Shown piece after piece: positions 44,631 to 56,522 of a stretch of 64,000 nucleotides of DNA. The stretch is from the NCBI GenBank assembly GCA_033032865.1, contig JAWHQI010000068.1:2976001-3040000 (forward strand), given 5' to 3'. Each line of letters begins with the position of its first letter. Within the stretch, counting starts at the first letter, position 1. The position numbers were made by a program, and so were the translations under genes. The notes beneath the pieces were generated by a model. It was not told where the DNA came from and searched no databases. It saw only the letters and a list, made by a program, of their open reading frames with translations. The stretch is from Dactylorhiza incarnata. Lineage: Eukaryota; Streptophyta; Magnoliopsida; Asparagales; Orchidaceae.

Positions 44631-47600
44631 TAATAACAAATCTTCTTATCAAGAAATCAACATTAGTGTTTATAGTATATATGATAAGCATGATAAAAAG
44701 TGCAACTATAGTAAATGATTAGCATGATGAAATTGTGCATACTCCCCCTACATAAATGCAGTTTATGTTTTTACTCACCCTAAATGATAGATTGCATGAT
44801 TTAATTATTCTCCCCTTAATCTTCTCGATTTCTTGAATTAATCTCCCCCTTTTGGTATTATCAAAAGAAGGTGGGGTGAGGGTAGTAAGGAGGCATTTAA
44901 ATAATAAAGCATGATCGAGCTGTTGAATATATGAAATGATAAAGAGTTGAAGCATATTATACATAAGAGATTTCAAATAAAAAGATATGAGTTGTAAGCA
45001 AGCGAAAGATTATAAGAAACATCCTTTTTTGTAAGCATGAAAAGCATAAGTAAAAATATGAGTTTTAGTTCAAAATTGAAAGATGTTTTAACCTTTTTGA
45101 AATCTCAAAGTTTTTCATAAAGATACCAAGCATGAAATGAACATATTAAAGAGAGATTATACTACAATGTTACTTAATTTTAAGTTCAAGAGATACCAAA
45201 ACATTGTAGAGATCATGCTAGGTTATCTAGTGCATTTTTATATAAAGAGTAGTATAGATAAAGCATTAGAATCCAATACTCATGAGAAGAAGTGTTATGA
45301 AAGATAATGATGTGCACATAAGTGTATTTTGGGCAATGTTAACAATTGATTTAAATCGTCAAAATACAAGACATATGTAAAGTAAAGTGCACAATAAAAC
45401 ACAAGTAAATTACTTTCACACACTTTTAATGCACATAATGTTTTAACAAAGTGGTGTAATAACTAAGGTTTGCACAAGCCACTTTACTATTCTTTCCAAG
45501 GTGCTCAACCTCACAATGCTTTTGAAGACTTATCAGGAGGTTCAAGTAGTGCATGGTGGAGTTATATTTGTCTACATATATATTTTTTGTTCACAGTTGT
45601 GAGACAACATTCTCCGAATACACTTGTTTTGCAAACCCAAATTTTTTTTTTAAACTTTTAACCACTTTTCTAAATTTCATAAGTGCAATTCAAATGTAGT
45701 GTAGGTAAAAAACTTATGCAAGTTTTAATTCATTGTACAAATACAATACACAAGCAAGCATTTTAAATTTAGACACACATGTTGATTACCAAAATAAGTG
45801 AGTGAAATATATCATTATCAATCATAAAACATTTACTCATACTTAGAGGCATGCTAAGCTTGGTTCTACACATTTTCAATACAATTGATGCACTTAAATA
45901 GATATATCAAAGCATGATAATCAAAACTATGTTCATAGAAATTTCAAGAAATAAATTTTAACATTGTAAATAATTCTAAATAATAGAATTCATACATGCT
46001 TGATATTGGCAATAAAGATCATATTGTTTTTTTTAAGTTTTATCATTTTTTAAATCAAATAAAAACAGAAAATCACAAAAACATATTTTTGTAATTTTTG
46101 AATTTTGAATTTTTGTAGTAGATTTTTCATAATAAGAAGAAAAAAAACATAAATAACAAAAACATATTTTTGTATATTTTTTTAATTTTGAACTTTTGTA
46201 GTTGATTTTTCATAATATGATTAAAAACACAAATAGCAAAAAAAAAATTTTGTATTTTTGAATTTTGATTTTTTGTAGTTGATTTTTCATAATATAAATA
46301 AAACAAAAATAACAAAAGTCAGAAACACAAGAAATAAGTAGAAAATATGAACCAACATATTTTTACGGATTTTCAGAAATTTTAAAAATCAGAAAAGTCC
46401 AACACCCACGCTAGCGCGGGCGCTAGCGCTAGCGCTGGAAACAGTACTCGATTTTTTGAGAATTTTAAAAATCTGATTTTTTATTTTGATTAAGTGTCCT
46501 TAGAGTAGTTCCATGCTGAAATTTCAGAATTTTCAGAGATGTCTTGATTGCTCAAATTTGCATAAAACTTTAGTTTTTTCAAATACATGTGTTTTACAAA
46601 AACATTTAAGCTCAAAAAGATAAATTATGCAAACACATGAGGACATTTTTATTAAACAACCCAAAAAATGCATGATTTAAGTGATAAGTAAATAAAGTGA
46701 TCATGCAATACGTAATATAGGTATGTCCTAAGATTAGAAACTACCCCAACTAAATGTCTACACCCTAGCCCCGTACTAAGTGATGGATGGACATGAGGAG
46801 CTGCACGCATGCCGTAGGTTGGGGTGTTAATCCCATATGCACACACTAGAGAACACACAACCTAGCACTCTTTCCCCCCAGTGCCTCGCAAGGCCCCATT
46901 GGAACCCTCCCCAGTTAAGGACAAGACATGACTTAGAGGTTAGGTCTCTAATGCATACAACCCTACGCCCTCGCTATTGTGAGATATGAAGTCATAGGTG
47001 AATAATCTTTTGGACAACCTATGCTTTTTAAATCTATGGGTTGATATATAAACTATGGGTTTTTGTGAAGAGTTATAAAGCCGCATAGTTTTTCTATTCT
47101 TATGAGATGACGATATGAGATAACTAACACAATTACTAATATGAGATAAATGGTAATGCTAGTATGATGAGTTTTGGGTTTAATGTCATGTCATAAGTTT
47201 AACATTTATATTGCATGTATTCCAAACAAGAGTTTCAAATTATAGATCTAGAATAAAGTGATGATTTTAATTTATTCTTATTATTACACATTTGATTCTA
47301 GAATCTATACATATGTGAGATACATGCAATCAATAGCAACGCATATTCATACACCAACTAATGTAAAGAAAACAATATTCATATCTTTATCATAAAATTC
47401 ATAATTCCAATTTGTTTTTGAGATTTTTCTTGATAGAATATTAATTATGATTTATGATTATAGAGAATTTTGCATAGAATATATGTTAGATCATCATGAT
47501 GTATGTGATTTCTACTCCTTCTAGACTTATGATAATATGATTTGGTGATTTTCTTTTGAATAAGCATGTTTGATTTTTAAGTCTAGAAATTGATGATCAT

Positions 47601-48850
47601 GTAATCATATCAAAGACAAAGATCACATATATAACATTTTGAAATTTATAATAAAATTGCATTGGATAATTAGATTTATTGATCTTTGGTTTTCCATGAT
47701 GATATATAGTTTCATGATATATATACTAATGATTAATCCATAAACTATGTGTTTGTTGGAATTTTGGTATTCTATTATAATTTCAAAATCACATAGTTAT
47801 CAAGAAAGTTGAATATCATTGTAAGTGTTCTACCCAGCATAAATATATAAGCATAGACCAAGAAGCAATGCTAGGATGATGAGTTTGAATGCAATGTTAT
47901 TACATAGGATTAATGGAGATTATGTTGCATGTAATATGAGAAGTTTTCAAATTAATTTTCTTTAGACCTAGAATGAAATGATTAAACTTTTGATTTGATC
48001 TTAATGATTCAAGATGATTCTAAGGTCTAAGTTACATGCAAACATAGGTGACACACATCACACACATAATATAAAATTTGAAACAATTATTCTAAGGATA
48101 GCGTGTGATGAAAAAATTCATAAACACAGAAATTTCCAAATCAAGCAAACTAAGATAGCTTTTAAAACGGAGTTGTAATTGGACAAGTTGACAGCACCAA
48201 GAGAACTCAAATGAACAAGCCTAGTTTGCCATTGGATGGAGATTTTTGTGCTCTTTCCGAAAATATATTAAACGCGAAAATCGGACGAGCAGATCAAAAG
48301 ATATGACTATTTGAAGTTTTGATCAAAAACTCGCTTTTTGAAAGATTAAGCATGCGTTTAGATGAATTTTTGTTTTCAATTTTTCTAGATAATGTTCTTC
48401 ATTATAAGGGCTATCATATGCAGCAAATAAAATAGATGATTATCATAACGTTGCGCATTTTAATTTTTAGCTTAAGCCCTTTAATAAACCATTTAAATCC
48501 TTTTTTTTTAAAATAATTTCATTAGTCTTGAAAATAATTTCTATATTCAAATTATAATGTTAATTCAAGACATAGATGGATAAAGGATTTAAAAGGATAA
48601 AGAACAATCATAGATTAGTGATAGATCACTTTTGAAAAATATATGACTTAATGTTCAATTTTAACTCAAATTTGATTTGAAAGACATTAGGCTTAATATA
48701 TGAAAGTCATATTACATGATATATAAAGTGATCATAGCATGTTTTTTTAATATAAAATAAACAAAAGAAAAAGAGACAATAAGCATATCATGAAGTAGAG
48801 AATTGATATTTCATTTTTAATTGTTTCTACTTCATGCAAATGATGATTCC
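44631..48850 (-). other. LARD-2 non-coding centre
   Basis: A/T-rich, with no ORF of known type. It shares islands with LARD-1: 45170-45345, the stem-loop 45496-45556, about 45780-45870, the block 46756-46998 and about 48660-48740. A GCTAGCGCGGGCGCTAGCGC cluster (about 46408-46437) repeats the LTR-type dyad motif inside the element. Confidence 0.6.
45496..45556 (-). other. LARD-2 stem-loop, third copy
   Basis: AACCTC (45507-45512) pairs with GAGGTT (45537-45542), and the loop matches LARD-1. The outer stem is CCAAG/CATGG, with one mismatch. LARD-1 has two copies, LARD-2 one. Confidence 0.55.
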
Positions 48851-48856
48851 TAGTGA

Positions 48857-49119
48857 ATGAGAGATTTAGGTATCCAAAGGGGACCAAGTGTGATGGTTCC
48901 TTTGGGTACCCAAATACATCATGTAGGCTTTTGGAGAGATAGTGATGAATGGGCCTTTACAAGTGGAGTTAGTGTTTCGTTTTTAATTTTGGGCCTCCAT
49001 TCATACTTTGGTTGTTTATCTTTTAAATTCATGTTTTGATTATGTGACATCTTTATATGATTATATTTGTTTGAAAAATAATTCATTTGTGATTCATGTT
49101 TATTCAAATTATTTTTCAA
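48857..49119 (-). pseudogene. LARD-2 gag-pol linker remnant
   Basis: Matches the LARD-1 remnant: YEWRPKIKNETLTPL, HSSLS, then a TGA where LARD-1 has Arg, then CIWVPKG and PLWIPKSLI. It ends at the same place as LARD-1, with no protease after it. Confidence 0.5.
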
Positions 49120-49346
49120 AATAGATTGATGTTGATAATCATAATGAATTTTATTATATGGATTGTTTGAAATTTTATAAGAGTCATTGTCTTTCTTTAG
49201 AAGTGATTATTGAAAGAGTGAGTTACAATATCTTTTAAAAGATTGATTATTATTTTGATGATTTTCATTTCCACTCTTTCTTATAGACATACTCTTATAA
49301 TATGAAGGATAATATTTTATATTTTGATTTTCATGAAAAGGAGTTT

Positions 49347-50456
49347 TTAAATTTGAGTCATGATTTTATATTGAGACTTATAATAGTGACTCTTAAGAAT
49401 TTTGTGAGGGTCATAATTCTTTTTGAAACTAAACTCCTTTTGAGTTGATGTATGAAAATGATCCTTTTTAGAAATGATTTTGTAAGTTAATTTATCCTTG
49501 TTATTCAAAATCTTATGATGAAATTCATTACATGACATTTGAAATTTTTCAACAAAAGATTTTAATTGTATTAACTCATAAGATAAAACATCATTTTCAA
49601 TTAACAATTTTTCATTATGCCTTTTAGAAATTAAGAGCCCTTTTTCAATTTCCTTGAATTTTTCTTTAAATAAATTGCAATCAAAACAAGGAGTAGGAAT
49701 TGTAACTAAAGAGCATGAAATAGAATTTAACACATCAATATTTGTTTCTACTTTATCGTTTGCTTTTAAAGATTTATTTTCTAAACGTAATTTGGAATTA
49801 ACAATTTTTAACTTTAAAATTTTACGTTTAGCAATTTTAAGCATACGAGATGTAGAAATAGAATTTTTTACAAAAAGAGAAGATTTAGATTTTCTTACCT
49901 TGCAATAGTTTCCGTCTTCTCTTTTGCTTGATGTGTTGCCAACAAATGAGTCCAATATTGTGATGTTGTATTCTTCTTCCTCCAAGCATAAGTCCTTATC
50001 GATTTCTTCTCTTGGATCCATAAGAAATTCCTCGTCGATTTCTCTCTTAGATTTATCATCGTCCAAGAATGAGTCCTTGTCGATTTCTTCTCTTGGATCC
50101 ATAAGGAATTCCTCTTGTTCATCATCTGTAGAAGGAAGACTATAAGTATTCTCAAGAAATTTCCAAACTTCATAAGCAGTAGGAAGTGTATAAATAAGTT
50201 TGAAAATATTTTGATCTAATGCACAATATAGACTATTCATAGATTTGGCATTTAAAAACATTTCATTTTTATTTAAAATACTTGGGGGCATTTTAATTGT
50301 AATATTCCATACTTCCATATCCAAAGACTTAAGAAATTTTTCCATTAGAAATTTCCACCCATTATAATTTTTCCCTTCAAATAAAGGTGGTGCTAAAGAT
50401 TTTTCATTTATAAGAAAATTTCCCCTATTAGTAGAAGCGAGATCATGAGACGCCAT
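49347..50456 (-). CDS. gag: LARD-2 gag-like protein, 369 residues, intact frame
   Basis: ATG at 50456 lies 34 bp after the primer site, the natural start. Residues 1-110 hold a copia gag N-terminal domain (PPLFEGKNYNGWKFLMEKFL, VWNITIKMP, NSLYCALDQNIFKLI, AYEVWKFLENTYSLP). Residues about 110-170 contain an acidic segment with a duplicated unit (EEFLMDPREEIDKD). The rest is Lys/Asn/Leu-rich and probably coiled-coil. No zinc knuckle is seen before the stop at 49347, though the linker remnant at 48857-49119 suggests the original protein was longer. It is the longest undamaged retroelement frame here and may still assemble particles. Function is inferred from family resemblance. Confidence 0.75.
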   Translation of the reverse strand: MASHDLASTNRGNFLINEKSLAPPLFEGKNYNGWKFLMEKFLKSLDMEVWNITIKMPPSILNKNEMFLNAKSMNSLYCALDQNIFKLIYTLPTAYEVWKFLENTYSLPSTDDEQEEFLMDPREEIDKDSFLDDDKSKREIDEEFLMDPREEIDKDLCLEEEEYNITILDSFVGNTSSKREDGNYCKVRKSKSSLFVKNSISTSRMLKIAKRKILKLKIVNSKLRLENKSLKANDKVETNIDVLNSISCSLVTIPTPCFDCNLFKEKFKEIEKGLLISKRHNEKLLIENDVLSYELIQLKSFVEKFQMSCNEFHHKILNNKDKLTYKIISKKDHFHTSTQKEFSFKKNYDPHKILKSHYYKSQYKIMTQI

Positions 50457-50490
50457 TATTCCTGGTTTTTACACCGTTTGGAATAACCTA

Positions 50491-50502
50491 GCTCTGATAC
50501 CA
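50491..50502 (-). other. LARD-2 primer binding site
   Basis: Minus-strand TGGTATCAGAGC, a perfect initiator-Met tRNA complement, 2 bp from the LTR end. Confidence 0.9.
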
Positions 50503-50504
50503 CT

Positions 50505-51806
50505 TGTTGGATCTTACGGCGCCCTTAGAGGGGGGTGAATAAGGGAATAAAAATCTTTTTATAATTTTATGGAAAATACTAAATTGTTTTATAATATGAG
50601 AAAGGCAAAATGACAATTTAGCCAATTTGTGAGAATATCATAATTTTCAAGTTTAGAAATAAGTACTAAATTGTTTTATGATTAAGAGGTTGAAATAAAC
50701 AATTTAGATAAAGTAATTTGGATTTAAGACTTTGTAACCAATATTTTAGAGATAACGCCAAAGGAGAGAAATCAAGTAAACACAAATAGAGACATGATTG
50801 TATTTATATACAAGAAAAGTGTTTACATAAATTTGATTTCAATATCGCTAGAAATCGAAGGCGTACAAAAGTAAATTTCTTTTCCTTTTTTATACCGACT
50901 TGTATCCCGACAAACCGGTTGACTTTAGCCTATCCTTCCCCGGATAAGGCCTCAAGCCGCTCTAGCCAATCCTTCCCCGGAAATGGCCTTGAGCCCCCTA
51001 GATCTAATCACCTAGAACTAGTCAGCAACACAAGGCGAATTACCCCCTAAGTCCTACCCAGACCTAGTCGCCAACACAAGGCGAATTAACAAAACGGTTA
51101 CAAAGAAAGTATGGAATGAAAATAAAGATAACAATAGTAAAACTCCCTATATGAGATTTCTGAAGATGAGGATGAAGGATCGCTGTAGTGTGAGCGAGGT
51201 AGAAGCGATCGTCCTTCGAATGTAGCGTGACGTAGTCCTCCTCCAGAATTCTCCTTAAGCTTTTTGTGGGAGATCCATCTTCGGCAGCATAACAGCACTG
51301 GAGTTGTGGCACAAGCAACCTCTCTGGGATCTCTGACCAAAACGAGAGAGAGCCCACCATTTTATAGAACTTGGAGCTAGCGCCTGCGGTAGTGGCTAGC
51401 GCCGGCGGTAGTGTTCGTGTGGAGCGGTTGCGAAACCGTCGGCGGCGTGGCGCTGTGCATGAACTGGAGATAGCGCCTGGCGGTCGCGATAGCGCTGGCG
51501 GTAGGAGAGATTGAGTCCGAAACTTCTCCATACTGTAGATTGAGTCGTTCTCATCTCCGAAATGGGGTGACACATTCTGTAACTCTTCTTGGATTAAAAG
51601 TTATGACCATTTTAAGATCAGCACACAAAACTCATGCTTTTGTTTTTTCTAATGTGTACACACTCTCGGATTATGCCCATTAACGAGGACTTGTCTCCTC
51701 ATTGAACCTGTACAACCTGGACACTATAAACACACAAAAGACTAGATCAAATACAATATGGGATTTGTTATTCTCAAATAAAGGGATGTGACACACATGT
51801 CCAACA
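50505..51806 (-). repeat. LARD-2 5' LTR
   Basis: 1302 bp, nearly identical to 43307-44615 but with 6 instead of about 12 G in the U5 run. TATA is at about 51359-51369 (minus), and the dyad array is at 51377-51505. Confidence 0.85.
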
Positions 51807-51834
51807 TCTGAAACCTCTTAAACGCAGAGTCAGT

Positions 51835-51978
51835 TAAGAAAATTTCACTTGTCGAACGACGGTCGACGAAAAAGATGTTCTCGTTGAACGCTTTCAGACA
51901 AGGAAATAAAAGCCTTCTCGACTTCTAACTTTATTAGGTTTTGTCGAACAGTGGTTTACGAATACGCCCTCATTCTTC
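51835..51978 (+). repeat. TTCGTCGAAC-type motifs between pol and the SIRE-A additional ORF
   Basis: GTCGAACGACGGTCGACGAA, TCGTTGAACG and GTCGAACAG motifs also occur at 43255-43300 just before the LARD-2 insertion. The same motif type occurs in SIRE LTRs and in SIRE-B at the matching place (60950-61110). Confidence 0.6.
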
Positions 51979-51986
51979 GACCCTTC

Positions 51987-51994
51987 TATATAAG
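51987..51994 (+). promoter_or_regulatory. TATA-like element before the additional ORF
   Basis: TATATAAG lies 97 bp before the ATG at 52091. SIRE-B has no equivalent, so an internal promoter is only weakly supported. Confidence 0.3.
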
Positions 51995-52065
51995 CCTTAT
52001 TTTATCTTATTCTAAGCTTTGCGCCTACAGAAATCGTCTTTCCCTCCAGTTCCCCTCTGCACTTG

Positions 52066-52086
52066 ATCTTCAACTTTCTTTGCAGG
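52066..52086 (+). promoter_or_regulatory. 3' splice-acceptor-like site before the additional ORF
   Basis: A pyrimidine-rich run ending TTTGCAG/G lies 5 bp before ATG 52091. SIRE-B has CTCTTGCAG/G at the same distance from its ATG (about 60783-60790, minus). The conservation suggests the ORF is expressed from a spliced subgenomic RNA. Confidence 0.5.
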
Positions 52087-52090
52087 AACA

Positions 52091-54870
52091 ATGGCGATTC
52101 CTCAGGCCTCTCTGCACCTAATGAAGTTTGATGCAGGTTTCAACATTGACATGGACTCGTTTGCACAGTCAGACCAAATCTTCAAGGACATTCTTCAAAC
52201 GCTGGATGAACAACATCTAAGGAAGCTTCTAAGCACCAGGCAGAAGATAGCTGTTGCAGAGATAAAAGAATGGGTTTTCACTGCAAAACCAGTCGATGAA
52301 AGCTTGTCGGGAACAATCTCAGGTCATAATGTCTCTCTCTCTCCCATCATCCTTTCTGAAATCTTTGGTTTTGAAAATGGTGAAGATGAATTAGACATAA
52401 GCTCAAATGAATTTGATGAAGCTTTAGTCAAAATGGGCCATTTGACTGTAAACCCTAGCCACCTTCTGAAAAAGAACCTGTCTCAGGACTACAAGTTCTT
52501 AGCAGATATTGTTGGAAAAGTCTTGTTGAGCAAGACTTCTGGGCATGACTATATCAGTAGGCACCAATTTCTGTTAATGGTGGCCTTAATGAAGAAGAAG
52601 AAAGTCAATTGGGGATCAATTCTTTTTGACCTAATTGAAAAGAAAAACTCTAAAGACAATGTATGCTTTGGAAGAGTTTTAGGGATTTTTCTGCATGAAA
52701 GGCATCCAGAGCTTCTGGTGTCACCAAAAGTAACAATAAATGCCAGCAAGAGGCTGACCTCAGCACTCTTTGCTAAATGGGATAGAGTAATTCCCAAGAA
52801 AAATACAGGAGCTGATGCCTCCAGAAAAAGGAAAGCTTCTGAGGACACAAGGACTGATCAAGTCTCTCCCTCTACCCTTCTAGAAGCTCCTTCCTCAATT
52901 CCTTCTTCCTCTCATATCCTCTCTCCACCTGCTCAACAATCTCCTGCACATTCTCATTCTTCATCCCCTCCTTCAACTGCAATATCACCCATCAATGATA
53001 TTCCACTTTCAACTGCCCACATCAGTGCTGTCCACCTCCACCTCTATCTTTAGAACCACTACCTACCACACCTCCCTCTCCAATACACAATGAATATCAT
53101 TAACCTATTCATTCTCCTAGTCCAACCCATCTAGACATTCCCACACATACCACCAACATCAGCAATACCATTCCTCCAATATCATCTCCATCCACTTCAC
53201 AACCATCCTCTAGCCATCCACCAGATTATCCATCCCTCAACCTCTCCTCCATTGCTGATCAAGTTTTTGATCTTATCCTTCCTAAACTAAGCCAGCTCCT
53301 GGATGCAAAACTTGCTCCAGTTCTTCAGGCACTTTCTACTTTATCTGCTAAGATAGCTTCTCTTCCCTCCTCCACTGCTGTCCCTTCTACTAGGGGCCTA
53401 GATTCAGGCTGCCCTGCAGCTAGGCAGGGGGAGATGTCCTATGAAGAAGCTCCAGAAATAGAAGAAACTCCAGAAGATACAAAAATTACAGTCTTTGATA
53501 CAGATATAATTGATTCAGATACACAAGTTATAGAAGAAATAAATAATATATGCATTCATCCATCCTGTGATCTATATAGCTTATTATCAAAATTTGATGT
53601 CACATATACTTTAAGGGTATCACCAAAGGTATACATAGAGGATCTATCAAAGGCTCTGATTTGCCTTCCTCAGAAGACTCATTCTGATATCATACAAAAT
53701 TACATATCCTCTATTCCTTCATCCACTGTTCAAGACATTCAAATAAAGGATCATTCTGCAGAATATGAAGATGATCTTGCAGAATTCCTTGATGATACAA
53801 CAGCCTCAAAAATTACTTCTTCACCTCCAATTCCTGTATGGAATGAAGAACCAATGCCAAGCTTTGATGAAATCTGGAAAGAAGCAGATGCAGAGTTTGA
53901 CAAAGCTGAAGAAGAAAGATTAAAGGCTCGTGAAGAAATCAAGAGAATTGATGATTTATATAATAAGACAATCTCATCTTCTGACTCTGATGATGATGAT
54001 GATGACAACAGTGATTCTGATGATACACTTTTAAAGAAAAGAAAGAAAAGAACAGCTAAGTCAAAGGCTGCTCCCAAGCCTCCAAATCCAAATAATGACA
54101 TTCCTTTGTACATTTTGTGTAATGTTCCTCTTGATGAGAAAACTCCTCACTGGATGAAGCTCTCCAGAAATGAGAACAACAGGAGGAAGAAATTCAAGAT
54201 GACTGACTACATCCCTGACAAACCAGTCAAGCACAATCATCCTCCTCCTCCTCCAGCAGCTGGTAAAGCAGGATCAGCAGGTGTGTCATCTTCCTCTCAG
54301 AAGCCAAGCTCTCAACATTCAGGGAGACTTGGTAGTTCTAGTGGTTCTCAAGCCTCTGGATCAGCCAGTGCTCCTCCTTCTAAGAAATCAGCACCTATCT
54401 TTCAAGAAAGTCAAACCATTTCTTCTTCTCAAATATCTTTAGAATACAAACTTCACATTTCTGATGGATCTGTTCAAAGAGATAAAGTACCTCAAAAGGT
54501 CATTCAAGATAAAAATGATTCAGAAGATATTTATTACTTTCCAGATCCAGAAGAAGAGAAAATCTGTCAGATGACAAGACTGAGAGAAACAATTGCATAT
54601 GCACAGATTAAAACGGCTAAAGCAGAAGGCAAAGACTTCTCAAGTTTCTCAACCATGTCAGAATACAGAAGAAAAGAACTTGAAAAATACAAAATAGTTA
54701 AAGCATTCAATACTGAGGAATATATTGATATGCACCCAGAAGCATTTATCCCTCATGTCAAAGAACAGAAAATCATTGGAGCTCAAGATTTGTTTATCAG
54801 CAAAAAGAAATCAGAAGACCCCAACAGGAAAATCATATTCAAGCCACCTTCTCAGGACAAAAAGTCTTAA
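52091..54870 (+). pseudogene. SIRE-A additional (env-position) ORF, one frameshift
   Basis: Located where SIRE/Maximus elements have an env-like ORF. The first 320 residues (52091-53053) contain a folded-looking domain: KFDAGFNIDMDSF, AVAEIKEWVFTAKP, SEIFGFENGEDELDI, KFLADIVGKVLLSKT and HQFLLMVALMKKKKVNWGSILF. A frameshift near 53020 moves to frame 1, open to 54870. The second half has a Ser/Pro-rich stretch, an acidic run (SDDDDDD near 53985), a basic cluster KKRKKRTAKSKAAPKPP (about 54034) and the conserved WMKLSRNENNRRKKFK. I see no signal peptide or membrane segment, so envelope function is doubtful; the basic cluster could direct nuclear entry. SIRE-B has a diverged copy. Confidence 0.75.
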
Positions 54871-55037
54871 ATAAATTGCTTGGTTATGAATGTAAAGTTT
54901 CTAAACTCAGAGCATTTATTTTTATCTTATCTGATGATCTATTTTAATCTATCAGATATATTTCATTTCATTGTTGCTCTGTTGATTATACTTTCTGCTG
55001 TATCTATTCAATTATTTGTCAAATAGTATCCTAACCC

Positions 55038-55051
55038 AAATAGGGGGAGAT
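55038..55051 (+). other. SIRE-A polypurine tract
   Basis: AATAGGGGGAGAT precedes the 3' LTR start TGTTGG at 55052. The same tract occurs in SIRE-B. Confidence 0.8.
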
Positions 55052-56522
55052 TGTTGGAACAACCCTATTACTAATTTGGGCTAGGATCACTATATGTTGA
55101 TTAGGATCTGTATTGACCCCAATGTATAGCCTTAGGGTCAAGTTCTAGGCTGATTAGATTAGCAGAACTTAGGGAAATTCAAGCTCAATACATGGCAAGT
55201 GGTGTTCGACGAATGACCAGATTCGATCGACAAATTGCTTCCAGCAGACTGAAGAAACTCACAGTTCCAGCGGTCGATAAATTCTAAGCCAGCGCTCGAC
55301 AAATGACTACCAGCGGTCGACAAATTCTAAGCCAGCGCTCGACAAATGACTAACAGCGGTTGACAAATTCTAGCCAGCGCTCGATAAATTGCTTTCTGAT
55401 GTTCAGACTTTTATTCTCAGTGAATGTCAGTTCTCTGAACTCAAATCAGCAGAATAATAGATATATTTATTTCTCCTTGGACGTATTCAGGCAGCCAAGT
55501 AAGGATATCTTTCTTATTTATTATATTCTTATATTCCTTCTATTCCAAGAAGAAGAATAGTCGTTGACATTTAATGCCAAAGGCATCTTTCTCGACAAAA
55601 TGAATTAAAAGGACCTGCCAAAGTCATTTTTGGGTGGCTACCTAGTTCCAAGAAGGATTTATGTCAAAAAAATATATTCCTTAAATAGACAGAAGATTTT
55701 GAATTTCAAAAACAACAAGCTGTCGAAAAAAAAAGATATAGAGATCAAGTATTCTTTGAAAAGAAAAACACAGAGAATAGAAGCAGTTTAAGAAGAAGAA
55801 GAAGAATATATTTTCGTGAAGCATTCTTCCTCAGAAAAGCAGCATCCTCTTTATTTTGAGAACAACATTCAATCCCTCAGATCTGCTGTAAAACAAAGTC
55901 TTTCGAGAGCAACAACAATCTGAAGATTAACCTCTTCCAGATAATCAGCTACAAAGATTTCTGTCTGTGAAAGCTCTGTCCTAAAGGCTGTCATCAACTT
56001 TCATTAGACAGGGAGAGCTTTCTGCTTCAACATCTTTTGTCTTCTCTCAGATCATTGACAGAGAAGAACACTCTATACCTTTTATCTCATCCTGTACAGG
56101 GTTAATACTCCCTTAAAAAGTTTACCCAGTGGTGGCAAGACACCTTATCAAAAAATCCCAGTGTGGTTTTTAAGCACCTTATCAAAATCTTATTGGTGTG
56201 TGGACACCTTATCAAAAACCCCTTGGTGCCTGGGCACCTTATCAACCCTCCTAGTGGATTCCTACCAAGGGTGGTAGAAGAGTAGACGTACCTAGATTTA
56301 TTGGGGAACTAATATAGCTCCTTGTGTCTTCTGTGCTTGTTTATTTTTTGTGTGCTTGTGTTGTGTGCTTTTCAATACTTCTGTCTCTATCTTTCACTCT
56401 CACTAATTACATATATATATATTTATTCAGTATTTTAAATTCTGCTATAAAACTAAGCAAAAAGTTTTAATACTCTATTCACCCCCCCTCTAGAGTAATT
56501 TAAGATCTGACCTCCACTTTCA
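55052..56522 (+). repeat. SIRE-A 3' LTR
   Basis: 1471 bp, aligned end to end with 36383-37861. Differences are scattered substitutions and a shorter TA run (about 56410-56420). It is followed by the target duplication GTGAG. Confidence 0.85.

Larger units (their letters stand above)
43307..51806 (-). mobile_element. LARD-2: gag-only copia-derived element, complete
   Basis: 8500 bp inserted in SIRE-A between pol and the additional ORF, flanked by the target duplication TCTGA (43302-43306 and 51807-51811). LTRs are 1309 bp (43307-44615) and 1302 bp (50505-51806), nearly identical apart from a poly-G length difference. The primer site, gag, non-coding centre and polypurine tract follow the LARD-1 plan. 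No pol is present. This is the youngest insertion in its nest. Confidence 0.9.
36383..56522 (+). mobile_element. SIRE-A: SIRE/Maximus-like Ty1/copia element, complete but interrupted
   Basis: Bounded by the target duplication GTGAG (36378-36382 and 56523-56527). LTRs are 1479 bp (36383-37861) and 1471 bp (55052-56522). Internal order: primer site, gag, protease, integrase, RT, RNase H and an additional ORF, as in SIRE/Maximus elements. LARD-2 interrupts it at 43307-51806; without LARD-2 the element is about 11.6 kb. The LTRs differ by only a few percent by eye, so insertion is fairly recent, yet gag-pol has many stops. Confidence 0.9.

Noticed and set aside
53751..54113. Minus-strand Ser-rich frame of 120 residues
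   Set aside because: Antisense shadow of the acidic Ser/Asp stretch of the SIRE-A additional ORF.
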